This document shows, piece by piece, positions 25,303 to 35,000 of a stretch of DNA of 41,518 nt (position 1 is its first letter; each line of letters starts with the position of its first letter). The stretch is taken from NCBI GenBank assembly GCA_937949245.1, contig CALEEC010000040.1, positions 1-41,518 of the forward strand, in the 5' to 3' direction. A program made the position numbers and the translations under genes. This stretch comes from an uncultured Gemmataceae bacterium. GTDB lineage: Bacteria > Planctomycetota > Planctomycetia > Gemmatales > Gemmataceae. The notes beneath the pieces are model-generated. The model was given only the letters and a program-made list of their open reading frames with translations, ran no database searches and had not been told where the DNA came from.

Positions 25303-25719
25303 TCAGCTAAGGGAGCGATGCGAATGACCACAGCATTGGGGGCGATGTGGGGGAATGAACAGAAAAGTGGCGATCACAAGAATCGCAAAGCCGAGATGGA
25401 GCCAAGTGAAGACCCAAGGTTCCCATTCGTAAAACATGATCGAGTGAATCAACCGGCTTAGGAAGGTGTCACCACTGAATGGTTGCCCGGCCTGAGTGCG
25501 GAAAAATTCTTCCCAGATCGTCAGCGGGCAGCGCCAGTCGGCCAATTCTTCTAAGGCTACGATGCCGATTGCGGCTAAATGAGCCAAGCGGAACCAAAAA
25601 TAGCGAATCCAATTCCAACCGAGAATCGCACCGCTAAGAATCAGCACTTGCCCTACCACGACGAAGGCGACGTAGCTGAAGTGAATCACCACCGTCAGGT
25701 CAGCGAGAAATTCCCACAT
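25303..25719 (-). CDS. DUF2784 family membrane protein
   Basis: A 138-residue integral membrane protein with three to four TM helices (LADLTVVIHFSYVAFVVVG, VLILSGAILG, LAHLAAIGIVALEEL, WLHLGFAILVIATFLFI). The DUF2784 hallmark CPLTIWEEFFRTQAG is clear, followed by SRLIHSIMFYEWEPW. The function of the family is unknown. The start is the ATG at 25719 with AAAGGAA six to seven bases upstream; the open frame upstream to 25761 lacks a ribosome-binding site. The C-terminus (HRPQCCGHSHRSLS) adds Cys/His residues not typical of the family. It appears to be a single gene. Confidence 0.85.
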   Translation of the reverse strand: MWEFLADLTVVIHFSYVAFVVVGQVLILSGAILGWNWIRYFWFRLAHLAAIGIVALEELADWRCPLTIWEEFFRTQAGQPFSGDTFLSRLIHSIMFYEWEPWVFTWLHLGFAILVIATFLFIPPHRPQCCGHSHRSLS

Positions 25720-25841
25720 AGGCGTTCCTTTTTCCGAGTTGGTTGCCACCGTTGAGGACAAGAAACGCCGATCGATCGGTCATTTGAGATGATCCCCGAA
25801 AGACTGCTTTTATTCCAGGACAACGCTAGAATTCGACCAAA

Positions 25842-25880
25842 CAAAAACCGCTTTGCCGTGAGCGGGTTCGGCAAAGCGGT
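25842..25880 (-). terminator. Rho-independent terminator of the DUF1549/DUF1553 gene
   Basis: On the minus strand a perfect 12-bp stem, ACCGCTTTGCCG and CGGCAAAGCGGT (25847-25858 with 25869-25880), encloses a 10-nt loop and is followed by a TTTTTGTTT tract. It begins 44 bp after the stop codon. Confidence 0.9.
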
Positions 25881-25924
25881 CCGGTCAACAGTCGTTCCGC
25901 AAGTCAGGGAAGCGGTCAAGTCGA

Positions 25925-27799
25925 TTAGTGATTGAGAATGAACTCATTCGAGTTGAGCAGTGCCCAGAAGACATCTTCCAAGTAGGCTTTGTATCCTACC
26001 GAAGACATGAACTTCGGATCGGTCGCCATCGCCTTTTTCAGTTCGTTGAGGATGATGTCCAACTCGCTGCTCATGTACTTCTTCTTGGTCTTGGGATCGA
26101 CCACCGGGATATTCGCCACCCGTTTAACGTGGCGTCCGAGTGCAGAGAGATATAGTTCGTCGATGGCGAGCACTATCTTCTCGGCATCGTTTTTTCCGAG
26201 TTTGTTGGCACGGTCCATCGCCACTTGGACGGCACTGTTCTTTTCACGGCGGAGTTGGCTGTTGAGTTCTCGACCATTCATCATCAACAGCGCTTGCACG
26301 ACCGTTCCGTTGAAGCTCATTTCGTTGCCTTCATCGTCGCCGAAGTTGCGGACGAGTTTGTTCAACCAAGTATTCTTCAGGGCTTTGCGTTCGTCCGCCG
26401 ACATGGCTTTTTCCGAGTCCGATTTGGTGGCTTCCATCAGGGACTCGAACAATTGTTCGGGCGACATCGCTTTGAGTGGCATACGGCTGAAGAAGGGTTC
26501 TGCTTCAGGCTTGTTGTTCGTTTCGTTGGCAACGTAGCTGAGTTGGTAGGCTTCGCTGTTGCAGATCCATTCGAGCAGCAGTTTTTGATCGTAGTTGTAT
26601 TTCGCGAATTCGGCACCGAGGTATTCCAGCAGTTCTTCGTGGACCACCTTATTGTGTTCGCCAAAGTCATCGACACTGGGTTGTTCGTTCATGCCCCGGC
26701 CGAACAGGTGGCCCCAGATCCGATTCACATAAGCTTTGCTGAAGTTGTCGTGGGTGACCACAAACTTGGCCAAGGCTTCGCGACGGGACTTGGCATCTTT
26801 GGGCAGCAGTTTCCGCTTTTCAGGATCGGTGCTGTCGGCATCTTTGAGGTCTTTAAGGAACACCGCACGCGTCGGTACGACCATGGCGTTGCGGCGTTCG
26901 TAATAGACGGTGCCGGAAGTGTTGACGCTCGGGTCATCTTTCAGTTCGACTTGAGCGACTTGCATCATCATGTCTTGTTGCCGATTGGGGGGCGGAGTCG
27001 GGGTTTTGTCCCGAGCGACTTGGCGGAAAAAGACATTGACGCCCCAGAAATCGGACTGCTTCCACGATGGATTGAACGGATGGTCGTGACATTGCGTGCA
27101 TTGGGTTTGCAAGCCCAGGAATAGTCGGGTGGTGCGGGAGGTGATGGGCACCATGTCGAAATAGCCTTCTTTATCGCGGCTGCCGGCAGGGGTACTTTCG
27201 CCCATTTGATGCAGGATGTAATTCACTGCCCCGTTGTCGTTGGTTTTTCCTTTGGCGGTGAGCAACTCTTCGACGATTTGCTTGTGCGAAGCCCCTTCCG
27301 CGATCTTCTCTTGCAACCAGAGTTGCATTTGATCGCGGTAGACCGGATGGGTATTGTTGCGGGACATCAGCCAGACAGTCCAAAGATTGGACCACATCTG
27401 GGCGTACTCTTGGGCATAGTTCCGGGTGATTTTCCCGGTTCGTCCTTCGGGGATTTCGTATTTCTTTTCGCGGAGCAAGCGATTGATGACGATCTGACGC
27501 TTGTTGGGTTGCGTCATTTTTTCAAAATCGCGGACTTCGTCGGAAGAGGGGATGCGACCGATCAGATCGAGGAAAACACGGCGGAGGAACTCATAGTCGT
27601 TGGCGCGAGGCGATGGTTTCAAGCCGTTGTCTGCCCAGGCCTTTGCCAGCAATTCATTGATCTTCGCCGTTTGCGGGAAGGGAGCCGGCGCGGTGTTTTG
27701 AGCCATCGCGGAAGCGGTGAAGACCCCTCCGAATAGCAAAACACCCAGCGACCAACGGTTCAGTCGTTGTCGCATGGTCAATGCCCAAGTATGTGTCAT
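25925..27799 (-). CDS. DUF1549/DUF1553 domain secreted protein
   Basis: About 624 residues. A signal peptide (RWSLGVLLFGGVFTASAMAQ) precedes the DUF1549 domain (INELLAKAWADNGLKPSPRAN, DYEFLRRVFLDLIGRIPSSDEV). A CTQCHDHP motif with a CxxCH haem-like signature follows (about residue 255). The C-terminal DUF1553 domain has ALAKFVVTHDNFSKAYVNRIWGHLFGRG, then NGRELNSQLRR and a final YLEDVFWALLNSNEFILNH. The planctomycete-expanded family is of uncertain function and is often partnered by a DUF1501 gene. None follows here, because a strong terminator lies directly downstream. The ATG at 27799 has GGAG about 9 bp upstream and is preferred over the longer open frame. A good promoter lies about 100 bp upstream. 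Confidence 0.92.
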   Translation of the reverse strand: MTHTWALTMRQRLNRWSLGVLLFGGVFTASAMAQNTAPAPFPQTAKINELLAKAWADNGLKPSPRANDYEFLRRVFLDLIGRIPSSDEVRDFEKMTQPNKRQIVINRLLREKKYEIPEGRTGKITRNYAQEYAQMWSNLWTVWLMSRNNTHPVYRDQMQLWLQEKIAEGASHKQIVEELLTAKGKTNDNGAVNYILHQMGESTPAGSRDKEGYFDMVPITSRTTRLFLGLQTQCTQCHDHPFNPSWKQSDFWGVNVFFRQVARDKTPTPPPNRQQDMMMQVAQVELKDDPSVNTSGTVYYERRNAMVVPTRAVFLKDLKDADSTDPEKRKLLPKDAKSRREALAKFVVTHDNFSKAYVNRIWGHLFGRGMNEQPSVDDFGEHNKVVHEELLEYLGAEFAKYNYDQKLLLEWICNSEAYQLSYVANETNNKPEAEPFFSRMPLKAMSPEQLFESLMEATKSDSEKAMSADERKALKNTWLNKLVRNFGDDEGNEMSFNGTVVQALLMMNGRELNSQLRREKNSAVQVAMDRANKLGKNDAEKIVLAIDELYLSALGRHVKRVANIPVVDPKTKKKYMSSELDIILNELKKAMATDPKFMSSVGYKAYLEDVFWALLNSNEFILNH

Positions 27800-27895
27800 A
27801 AGTCGCGTCTCCTCGAAGAAGGTGCTAACGTACATTCGGTAGCAAGCAAGCCGAGTCGATTGCAAGGGTTCGTTGCGTTCGGTGGTCGAAACCTG

Positions 27896-27925
27896 ATCTT
27901 AGAGCCGTCCGCCTTAGCGTGTCAA
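27896..27925 (-). promoter_or_regulatory. Sigma-70-type promoter for the DUF1549/DUF1553 gene
   Basis: On the minus strand a consensus TTGACA (27920-27925) is followed after 18 bp by TAAGAT (27896-27901). This predicts a leader of about 90 nt. The same TAAGAT hexamer occurs in the candidate der promoter. Confidence 0.5.
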
Positions 27926-28026
27926 ATGGCTACAATGTCGAGAAGTCGATTTTTTCCGAAAGCAACATCGGCGTTACTCGTTTGACGCACGAGCGGTTCG
28001 GAAGGTTCCCAAACTCTTAAGCACCG

Positions 28027-28386
28027 ATGCATCTGGATTTGGAACGGGTACTGCACAACGTTCGCGCTGCAGATACGGAAGATCTCCTCGATCGAGCGAC
28101 GGTGTACCGCAATGGGATGGAACCCGCAGCTTTGGACCTCATCGAGTCGGAGTTAGCGAATCGTGGCGTCACCCAAGAGCACCTACAGCAATACTTTGAG
28201 ATGCGACGGCAAGAGGTACTCTTTTTCCCCGATGGCACCGCGATGATGTGTTCGCGCTGCCGACGCCCTGCCGTGACTTGCGAATGGCAGTGGCATCGGC
28301 TGTTCGGGCTGGTGCCGATCTTTCCGCAACGGGTACGCTTGTGCCAGATCCATCGAACGCCGACCACGGATGCCGGTATGGAATGA
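28027..28386 (+). CDS. Small Cys-containing protein, function unknown
   Basis: 119 residues. The N-terminal half is helical (LERVLHNVRAADTEDLLDRATVYRNGMEPAALDLIE, SELANRGVTQEHLQQYFEM). The C-terminal half has CSRC, a further Cys in AVTCEWQWHRLFGLVPIFPQ and a final LCQIH, giving four possible Cys plus His metal ligands, like a small zinc ribbon. I do not recognise a named family. There is no strong Shine-Dalgarno sequence before the ATG. An antisense frame of similar length (28017-28391) exists but lacks protein-like features. The gene is divergent from the DUF1549 gene and 183 bp upstream of the lactate permease. Confidence 0.72.
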   Translation: MHLDLERVLHNVRAADTEDLLDRATVYRNGMEPAALDLIESELANRGVTQEHLQQYFEMRRQEVLFFPDGTAMMCSRCRRPAVTCEWQWHRLFGLVPIFPQRVRLCQIHRTPTTDAGME

Positions 28387-28456
28387 CACAACTGTTGGCA
28401 CCGGATGATCTTCCGATGTCATGATCGTCTTGCTATGCCGTGCTTCATCTTGTTCG

Positions 28457-28490
28457 GGGCGGGATTCTTTATTCCGTTTGGGCGGGATTC
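28457..28490 (+). promoter_or_regulatory. Direct repeat upstream of lactate permease gene
   Basis: GGGCGGGATTC occurs exactly twice (28457-28467 and 28480-28490) with a 23-bp period, about 80-115 bp before the permease start. It could be a regulator site; no convincing promoter hexamers accompany it. Confidence 0.25.
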
Positions 28491-28569
28491 GCTCGTGCCC
28501 TCTTGCGTTCGTTCCGCAGCGTGGTAGCATCGCCGAATCTATCCTCTCCCCAATGGAAGGTTACGAAAT

Positions 28570-30417
28570 ATGCTGTGGGCGGTCGCTTATCAACAGAATT
28601 TGAATCCGCTGGGGCATCGACTTCTTTCGACGGTCGTGGCGGCTTTGCCGGTGTTGGTGTTGTTTTACTTGTTGGTGCCGCGGCGTTGGTTGGCATCGAA
28701 AGCGGGGGCTGCCGGTGCGGTGACCGCGATTCTGATTGCGTGGCTGATCTATCAGATGCCGTTGGAGATGGCTTTGTGGTCGTTTGGGCATGGGGTCGCC
28801 TTTGGCTTATTGCCCATCGGCTGGACCGTATTCAACGCGATGTTGCTTTACAATCTCACGTTGGAGACAGGGCAGTTTCGCAATATTCGCCGTTCGGTTG
28901 CTGGGGTATCGGGAGATGCGCGCATCCAAGCGATTCTGATTGGTTTTGCCTTCGGAGCTTTCCTCGAAGGCGCGGCTGGGGCCGGCACGCCGATCGCCGT
29001 CTGTGGGGCAATGTTGGTCGGATTGGGCTTTCATCCGATCTTGGCCGCCGTGGTCTGTTTGATTGCCAATACGTCTCCGGTGGCTTACGGTGGCTTGGGC
29101 ACACCTATTATCACCTTGGCTAGTGTCACCGATCTGTCGGGAGACAAAATCAGTGTCATGGCTGGACATCAACTCCCGTTTCTGTCGTTCATCGTGCCAT
29201 TTTACATGGTCAAAATTCTCTGCACTTGGCGACAACTTTGGGAGGTCTGGCCCGCTTTGGTCGTTGGAGGGGGATCGTTTGCCCTGTTTCAGTATGTTTT
29301 TGCGACGATGCACACCTGGATTCCCGGGGCTGTGGTCTGGTATATGACGGACATCGGAGGCGGATTGTTTGCCTTGCTGGTCTTGGCAATTTTTCTCCGT
29401 TTTTGGCGACCGAAAAACGAATGGCACTACGACACGCCACCGACAGCGACCTCTCCTGCTGAGAAAACCGATGCTGCGGCGATGATGAAACCTCTCGATG
29501 AGCTTGATGAGCAGCAACAAGAAGCTGTCGAAGAGGCAAAAACCATGCTCGAAGATGTTTCCCCCATCACAGATACTCGGCCGCTGACGCGGTGGGAAAT
29601 ATTCAAAGCCTGGTCGCCGTTCCTGCTGATGTCGCTGTTCATGGTAGGCACCAGTTTCATCCGCGAGCAAGAAAGCAAAGGGGTGGTGCCTTTAGGGCCG
29701 ATTCAGACCTTGTACGCCATTGAAATACCGACGTTGCACAAGCAAGTCGAGCGTGCCAAGGAATTACAGAAGCCCCATCTGTTGGAACCCGAGAGAGAAG
29801 ACGCCATCTTCAAGTTTGCTTGGTTGACAGCGCCGGGGTCGCCGGTGTTTCTGGCTGCCGTGGTTTCGATGGTGCTGTTCCGCATGAGTCGCGCACAGAT
29901 CGTCCGTGTCGTGGCCAAGACTTGCATCCAAATGCGGGTTCCGATTCCGACGATTGCTTGTATGTTGGGGCTAAGTTATGTCACTCGCTATGCGGGGATG
30001 GATGCGACCTTAGGAGTCGCGTTCGCCGAGACAGGCTTTTTGTATCCCTTTTTCGCCGCGATGCTCGGCTGGCTCGGGGTGTTCCTGACCGGCACCGATG
30101 CGGGGAGCAACGCTTTGTTCGGCAGTCTGCAAAAGATCACGGCCGATCGATTGCATCAAATGGGGGTGCTCTCGGCTTTGGAACCGGAGCAGGCACGCAT
30201 CTTGATTTGCACGGCCAACAGCACCGGTGGCGTCATGGGGAAGATGATCGATGCCCAGAGTATCTGTGTCGCGACGGCGGGAACCAACCAGATCGGCAAA
30301 GAGGCCGATATTTTCAAAGCGGTCGTCTGGCACAGTGTGTTTTTGGCAAGCATCGTCGGCTTGATGACGTTGCTGCAAGCCTATGTTTGGCCGTTCACCG
30401 CGATGGTGCCGGATTGA
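28570..30417 (+). CDS. lctP: L-lactate permease family transporter
   Basis: A 615-residue inner-membrane transporter of the LctP (lactate permease) family, which imports lactate or related 2-hydroxy acids, probably by proton symport. Family landmarks are FGAFLEGAAGAGTPIAVCGAML, NTSPVAYGGLGTPIITLA, the FFAAMLGWLGVFLTGTDAGSNALFG stretch, and ICTANSTGGVMGKMIDAQSICVATA. About 13 TM helices are visible. A hydrophilic loop rich in Glu/Asp (about residues 290-345) is longer than usual. GGAAGG lies about 11 bp before the ATG. The ATP-grasp gene begins about 20 bp downstream, so the two may share a transcript. Actual substrate is not proven by sequence; glycolate is an alternative. Confidence 0.93.
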   Translation: MLWAVAYQQNLNPLGHRLLSTVVAALPVLVLFYLLVPRRWLASKAGAAGAVTAILIAWLIYQMPLEMALWSFGHGVAFGLLPIGWTVFNAMLLYNLTLETGQFRNIRRSVAGVSGDARIQAILIGFAFGAFLEGAAGAGTPIAVCGAMLVGLGFHPILAAVVCLIANTSPVAYGGLGTPIITLASVTDLSGDKISVMAGHQLPFLSFIVPFYMVKILCTWRQLWEVWPALVVGGGSFALFQYVFATMHTWIPGAVVWYMTDIGGGLFALLVLAIFLRFWRPKNEWHYDTPPTATSPAEKTDAAAMMKPLDELDEQQQEAVEEAKTMLEDVSPITDTRPLTRWEIFKAWSPFLLMSLFMVGTSFIREQESKGVVPLGPIQTLYAIEIPTLHKQVERAKELQKPHLLEPEREDAIFKFAWLTAPGSPVFLAAVVSMVLFRMSRAQIVRVVAKTCIQMRVPIPTIACMLGLSYVTRYAGMDATLGVAFAETGFLYPFFAAMLGWLGVFLTGTDAGSNALFGSLQKITADRLHQMGVLSALEPEQARILICTANSTGGVMGKMIDAQSICVATAGTNQIGKEADIFKAVVWHSVFLASIVGLMTLLQAYVWPFTAMVPD

Positions 30418-30440
30418 TCGCAGGAGAGAACGGTTTGTCG

Positions 30441-31745
30441 ATGGCCTCGTTCGATGTCATTCTCGTGGGAGCGAGCGTGCGTGCCGCGGCCATGTCGGCC
30501 CGTCGTGCCGGGCTTCGTCCTTATGGCATCGATCTGTTCGCCGTTGTGGATCTCTCCGCCATCGCTCCGGTACGCTTATGTCCCATCGAACGCTACCCAG
30601 AGGACTTGCCGCGATTGTTGGCCGAGGCTCCGCAAGTGCCTTGGATCTACACCGGCGGATTGGAAAATCACCCCGATTTGATCGAAGAATTGGCCGAAAT
30701 CCGGCCTTTGTGGGGGAATCCCGGGCGCGTGCTTCGATCCCTACGTTCGCCGATCGAACTGGCTCGGCTGCTGTCCGCTTGGGGGTTCCGCATGCCGGAA
30801 ACTCGTCCCCTGTCATCTTTGCCGCTCGAACGAGAAGAACTGCGCGATTGGTTGATCAAACCCTTTCGTAGTGCTGCTGGACTGGGAATTTGTCGAGCCG
30901 AGCAGTTGTCTTCCCTCAGCGATCCACAGAAACGAAGCAGTTATTGCCAACGCTACGTCGTCGGTGTTCCCATGTCGACGCTCTATTGTTCGGATGGTAC
31001 GCCAGGGGGAACACAGTGGATCGGCAACACTCGGCAACTGATCGGGGAGCCTTGGTGCAACGCGCCCGAGTTTCGCTATTGTGGAAACATCGCGCCGATC
31101 GATCTTCCCCCGATGTTGGCGTTGCGGTTTGGCTCGCAAGCGTTGCAGTCTGGTTCGCCGTGTCGGTCGGGGGCAGCGACGAAGTTGCCAGCGGAGAATC
31201 TAGGGGCGGTGTTGGTCCGCGAATTCGGTCTGCGAGGTCTATTTGGCGTCGATTGGCTGCTAGATGCCTACGGAGAGTCTTGGATTCTCGAAGTGAATCC
31301 GCGTTACACGGCCTCGCTGGAGTTGCTTGAGTTCGCGACGGGCCGAGCGTGGCTGCTCGACCATGCCGAGGCGTTTTCTGCCAAGAAGGTACGCCGAACT
31401 TCCTCTGGGCTGCAACAAGATCATCGCGATGACTCCCGATCCCCTGGCACATCCTCTCGGTGCTTCGGCAAGTCTTCAAGATCCCTCGGCACATCCTCCC
31501 GATGCTTCGGCAAAGCCATCGTTTATGCTCGTGATTCCGGGGAGGTTCCGTTGTCGGGACTGTGGAACGTCGCTGCTGCGGACGCAGACGATCCCTGGCA
31601 TTGCCCCACTTACGCCGATATCCCTCATCCAGGGACACGGATGGAAGCCGGGTGGCCCGTCCTATCTGTCCTCGCTCAAGCTCCGACGTTTGAGGAGGTA
31701 TTGCGCGCGTTGCAGTGGCGCCGGCAAGCGTTACCGATGGGCTGA
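30441..31745 (+). CDS. ATP-grasp domain protein (predicted carboligase)
   Basis: About 434 residues. The N-terminal part is a Rossmann-like preATP-grasp domain (MASFDVILVGASVRAAAMSARRAG, YGIDLFAVVDLSA). The central ATP-grasp core has LIKPFRSAAGLGI (ATP-binding lysine), QRYVVGVPMSTLY and FGVDWLLDAYGESWILEVNPRYTASLELLE with the metal-binding Glu/Asn. ATP-grasp enzymes join a carboxylate to an amine or thiol. Similar proteins occur with tetrahydromethanopterin C1 genes in planctomycetes and methylotrophs, but no C1 genes are seen here, so that link is weak. A 42-bp duplicated, Ser/Arg-rich insert interrupts the C-terminal region (about residues 333-358). AGGAGAG (30422-30428) fits the TTG at 30435 slightly better than the ATG at 30441; either is possible. 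Confidence 0.82.
   Translation: MASFDVILVGASVRAAAMSARRAGLRPYGIDLFAVVDLSAIAPVRLCPIERYPEDLPRLLAEAPQVPWIYTGGLENHPDLIEELAEIRPLWGNPGRVLRSLRSPIELARLLSAWGFRMPETRPLSSLPLEREELRDWLIKPFRSAAGLGICRAEQLSSLSDPQKRSSYCQRYVVGVPMSTLYCSDGTPGGTQWIGNTRQLIGEPWCNAPEFRYCGNIAPIDLPPMLALRFGSQALQSGSPCRSGAATKLPAENLGAVLVREFGLRGLFGVDWLLDAYGESWILEVNPRYTASLELLEFATGRAWLLDHAEAFSAKKVRRTSSGLQQDHRDDSRSPGTSSRCFGKSSRSLGTSSRCFGKAIVYARDSGEVPLSGLWNVAAADADDPWHCPTYADIPHPGTRMEAGWPVLSVLAQAPTFEEVLRALQWRRQALPMG
31438..31514 (+). repeat. 42-bp in-frame tandem duplication in the ATP-grasp gene
   Basis: A 35-bp segment at 31438-31472 recurs at 31480-31514 with about five mismatches. It encodes two copies of a SRSxGTSSRCFGK-like motif. Low-complexity Ser/Arg/Cys sequence is unusual in an enzyme core and probably forms a surface loop. 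Confidence 0.75.
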
Positions 31746-31773
31746 ACCTCAACTGGGGGTGAATCTCCATCCC

Positions 31774-31899
31774 CCGACGACGCGAGCCGTCGGCTCCCGA
31801 GTTGGTTCGCACGACGATAAGAGCCGCGGACGCTACTCCACGGGTATTCGAGATTTTCTCGACGACTGGAGGTGAATCCCCGACGAATGGCGTTGTCGG
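31774..31899 (-). repeat. Two REP-like hairpins between ATP-grasp gene and large membrane protein gene
   Basis: Copies of the 7-6-7 hairpin lie at 31774-31793 (CCGACGA/CCGTCGG, one mismatch) and 31880-31899 (CCGACGA/TTGTCGG, one G-T pair). By their flanks both read on the minus strand: each is preceded on the plus strand by a GGTGAATC sequence within about 20 bp. No gene is supportable in 31746-32062. Confidence 0.6.
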
Positions 31900-32062
31900 C
31901 CTTTCGCCTCTTCGGTGAACCTTGGCAGCACCGCGATGGGATATCGGCGGGGCCGTAGTTGGATTGCGACCATACTCGGCAGACTGGTCATTTCCGAATA
32001 CAACGATTGCATGAGTTCGCTGTCCAGAACCGTAGACGCACAAGCTCGGGTTCAGGTGCCGA

Positions 32063-35000
32063 ATGCATCCATCTATGATCGACTCGCTCAAAGCGACTCT
32101 CGTTGCTGTTGATCCTAGCATCCGGTTTGTGTCGCCTCGATGGATGAGACGAATCATCAAACTGGCTCGCGCCGAACAAGGGCTTGGTGGTCGTATCGTA
32201 CACGACTTTTGCTACTGTGCCCCACGGCGTATCGTCGAATCGTTCTTGCCTCAGCAGAAGTTCCCCTCCGATTCAGCGGCTCTCTCGGAAACAGAGACGG
32301 TTTTGCTCTTGCCCGACATCGATGAAGATCGTTTGGAGGTGATGCCGCCTTCGGCCGTGCTGACCGAGTATTGGAAATGGTTATTTCATGCCGAGATCGA
32401 CCGGCAGATTGACCAGCAGATTGCCACGGGACGTTTGGGCGAAGCGGAACTGCAACAACGTATCGTCGCGTTGGGGGTAAGCACGTTCCACGAGGCCGAC
32501 GTGGTGCTGCATGCCGAGAAACGCTTGTTCGCAGGTGCGACGCCGCTCGAAGTCTGGCGTGAGTTCGTGGCCACTTTCTTGGAATTGCACCGCTTCGCAC
32601 CGCAGCGATTGCCGATTTGGTTTCCTTCGATCGCATCGGTAGATCAGCTGCTGTCGTTGCTCGAACGAGATTTGGACATCGAAGCCATTGCCGCCAAGAC
32701 TCGGCCGACAGGGGCCGATGACCACGAGTTTGTTCATCCTCCAGTGGAAGATTATGAGAAGGAGGTGACAGATACCGACGACGAATCGACCGATAAGCCG
32801 ACATTGCTTCGACAAGCGGAACAGGAACACGCCCTGGGGAATGTCGTTCGCGCGGCGATTCTGCGTTGCCGAGCTGGGGTGCATGCGAATAAGCAACTCG
32901 ACGCGTTGGTGGAACGTTTGCGGCCCGCGTTGCATCTGGATGCGGAAACGGCCCGAAGTTGGCGTAAGGCGGTGCAGGCGTTGACCCCAGCTTTGCCGCG
33001 GGGCATTCGTTCGCATGCGGCCCGATTGCTGCTAGATCTGCAAAAAATCTGCACGGATCACGAGCGCGATATTTACACGGCCGACCTGGTCGAATGGGCG
33101 TGGAGTCTGGGCCGACGGCCCATTCGGCGAAAATTGGAGATGCCCAAAGTCGTGCGTCCGTTGTTGCAGTTGCGTTCGGCGCTGAAACATCTGGAAAAGG
33201 TCAAATTGTCTGACCGCGATCATCAACGGCTATTCCATCTGTTGGAGGTGGCCTTGCATCAAGCCGACGAGCGGATGCGTCAGACGATACGTCCGGTGTT
33301 GGTCCGGATGTTGGACGAAGTAGGGTTGCTGCCGCAGTCGCACGTCGAGGCGGTATCGCGGGAGAAGTTGGTCGAAGAGTTGCTCGATCGCATCCGTGAG
33401 CGGGGGTTCTTGCAGATGAGCGATTTGCGAGATGCGGTCGCTCGCAATCAGTTGAAGCTCAGCGACTTGGCCGGCCCGATGACGTTTCTTCGCGGCGACG
33501 CGATTTTGCAGGCCAACGCCAAGCTCGCGATCGAACTCGACGGCGTGTATCATCGGGGCGAAATCTATCTGCGGTGGCTGCAGCGCTTCACCTCGTTGTT
33601 GTTCGGCACCCGTTTCGGACGCGTGTTCTGCCTTTACCTAGCCGCTCCGTTCGGCGGGGCATTCATGCTGCTGGAATTCCTTCAGCATATGTCGCATTCT
33701 TTCTTAAAAATTTTTGGGCTTCTTGCGAGCTTCCTTACCCTATCTCGCCCGATCAAGATCGATGAACCTTCTCCCCTAGCCGAGGATAGCGACATTGGCG
33801 ATTATGCCTTGGAATTGATTGCCGACACTCAAGATACGGCAACCACTTTATTCACTGCCACGGCAGAACCTCATATCGAACTGGTCAGCCTTCCATCAGT
33901 CTTGATATTCGGTTGCTTCCTATTAGGTTTGTTGCATTCGCCATTATTTCGCCGATGGGTGGGACGTGGATTACGATTCATCTTCCAGGTACTGCGGTTC
34001 TTGTTGATCTCGGGACCGCGGTGGTTGTTGCAGCAACCGTGGATGAAACCATTGTTAGACAACCCGGTAGCGCGTTTCATCGGATCGTATCTCTTGCTGC
34101 CGTCGCTGTTTGCTTTGATCGCGGGGGTGAGTTTTCATCTTTGGCGTTGGGATTGGCCGACCACGCTGCGGGGGGCAGCGATCGTCTTCGCCTTGACGAC
34201 GTTGCTTCTGAACAACCGCTGGGGCCGCGAAGTTCAGGAGTGGCTCGTCGAAACCGTGCGCTACGAAGGTTGGAAAGCCCTAGGGCGTTTCGTACTCGCC
34301 GTTCTGGATGTGATTATGACCTTCTTCAAACGGCTCGTCGAGCGGGTCGAACGGCTGATTTACACTGTCGATGAATGGCTGTGTTTTCGCGAGGGGGATT
34401 CATCAATTTTGTACAGGGCGAAACTATGTCTTGGCGTGGTATGGTTCTTCATCACCTACATCGTGCGATTCGGCTTCAATCTGTTACTTGAACCCCAAAT
34501 CAATCCCATAAAACATTTCCCCACCGTGACCGTATCTCACAAATTGTTGCTACCGATGATTCCAGGATTGGCGGAAGTGTTTGGTACGTCGGAAGCCACG
34601 ATGGCACTGATTGTCAGTGGCATTCCGGGGATCTTCGGTTTTCTGATGTGGGAGCTGAAAGAAAATTGGAAGCTGTATCGTGCTAATCGGTCACCGAACT
34701 TGGGGCGAGTGATGATCGGTTCGCACGGCGAATCGATGCCGCGATTGTTACGTCCCGGCTTCCATTCCGGTACGATTCCCAACTTGTTCAGCAAATGGCG
34801 GAAAGCCGACCGCCATGCCGCTCAAACGGGCGATCATCAACGATTGGCCAAGGTGCTCCACGACTTTGAACACCTCCGCGAAAGTTTGCAACGATTTTTC
34901 GACCGCGAATTGCTCAACCGACTGCATCGCTGCGAAGCCTGGGGCGGGTTCCGGCTGCGTCTCGGAGAACTGCGATTGACCACGAATCGAATCGAAGTGG

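Noticed and set aside
26225-27124. 299-codon plus-strand open frame opposite the DUF1549/DUF1553 gene
   Set aside because: Antisense shadow rich in Phe/Val/Gly with no recognisable motif or ribosome-binding site.
31327-31875. 182-codon plus-strand open frame overlapping the end of the ATP-grasp gene
   Set aside because: It contains CRDC and CARC pairs that hint at zinc binding, but it is out of frame with the conserved gene, spans REP DNA, and has no ribosome-binding site.
30916-32160. 414-codon minus-strand open frame across the ATP-grasp gene and the following gap
   Set aside because: Arg/Thr/Ser-rich composition, no domain, overlaps a gene with clear ATP-grasp motifs.
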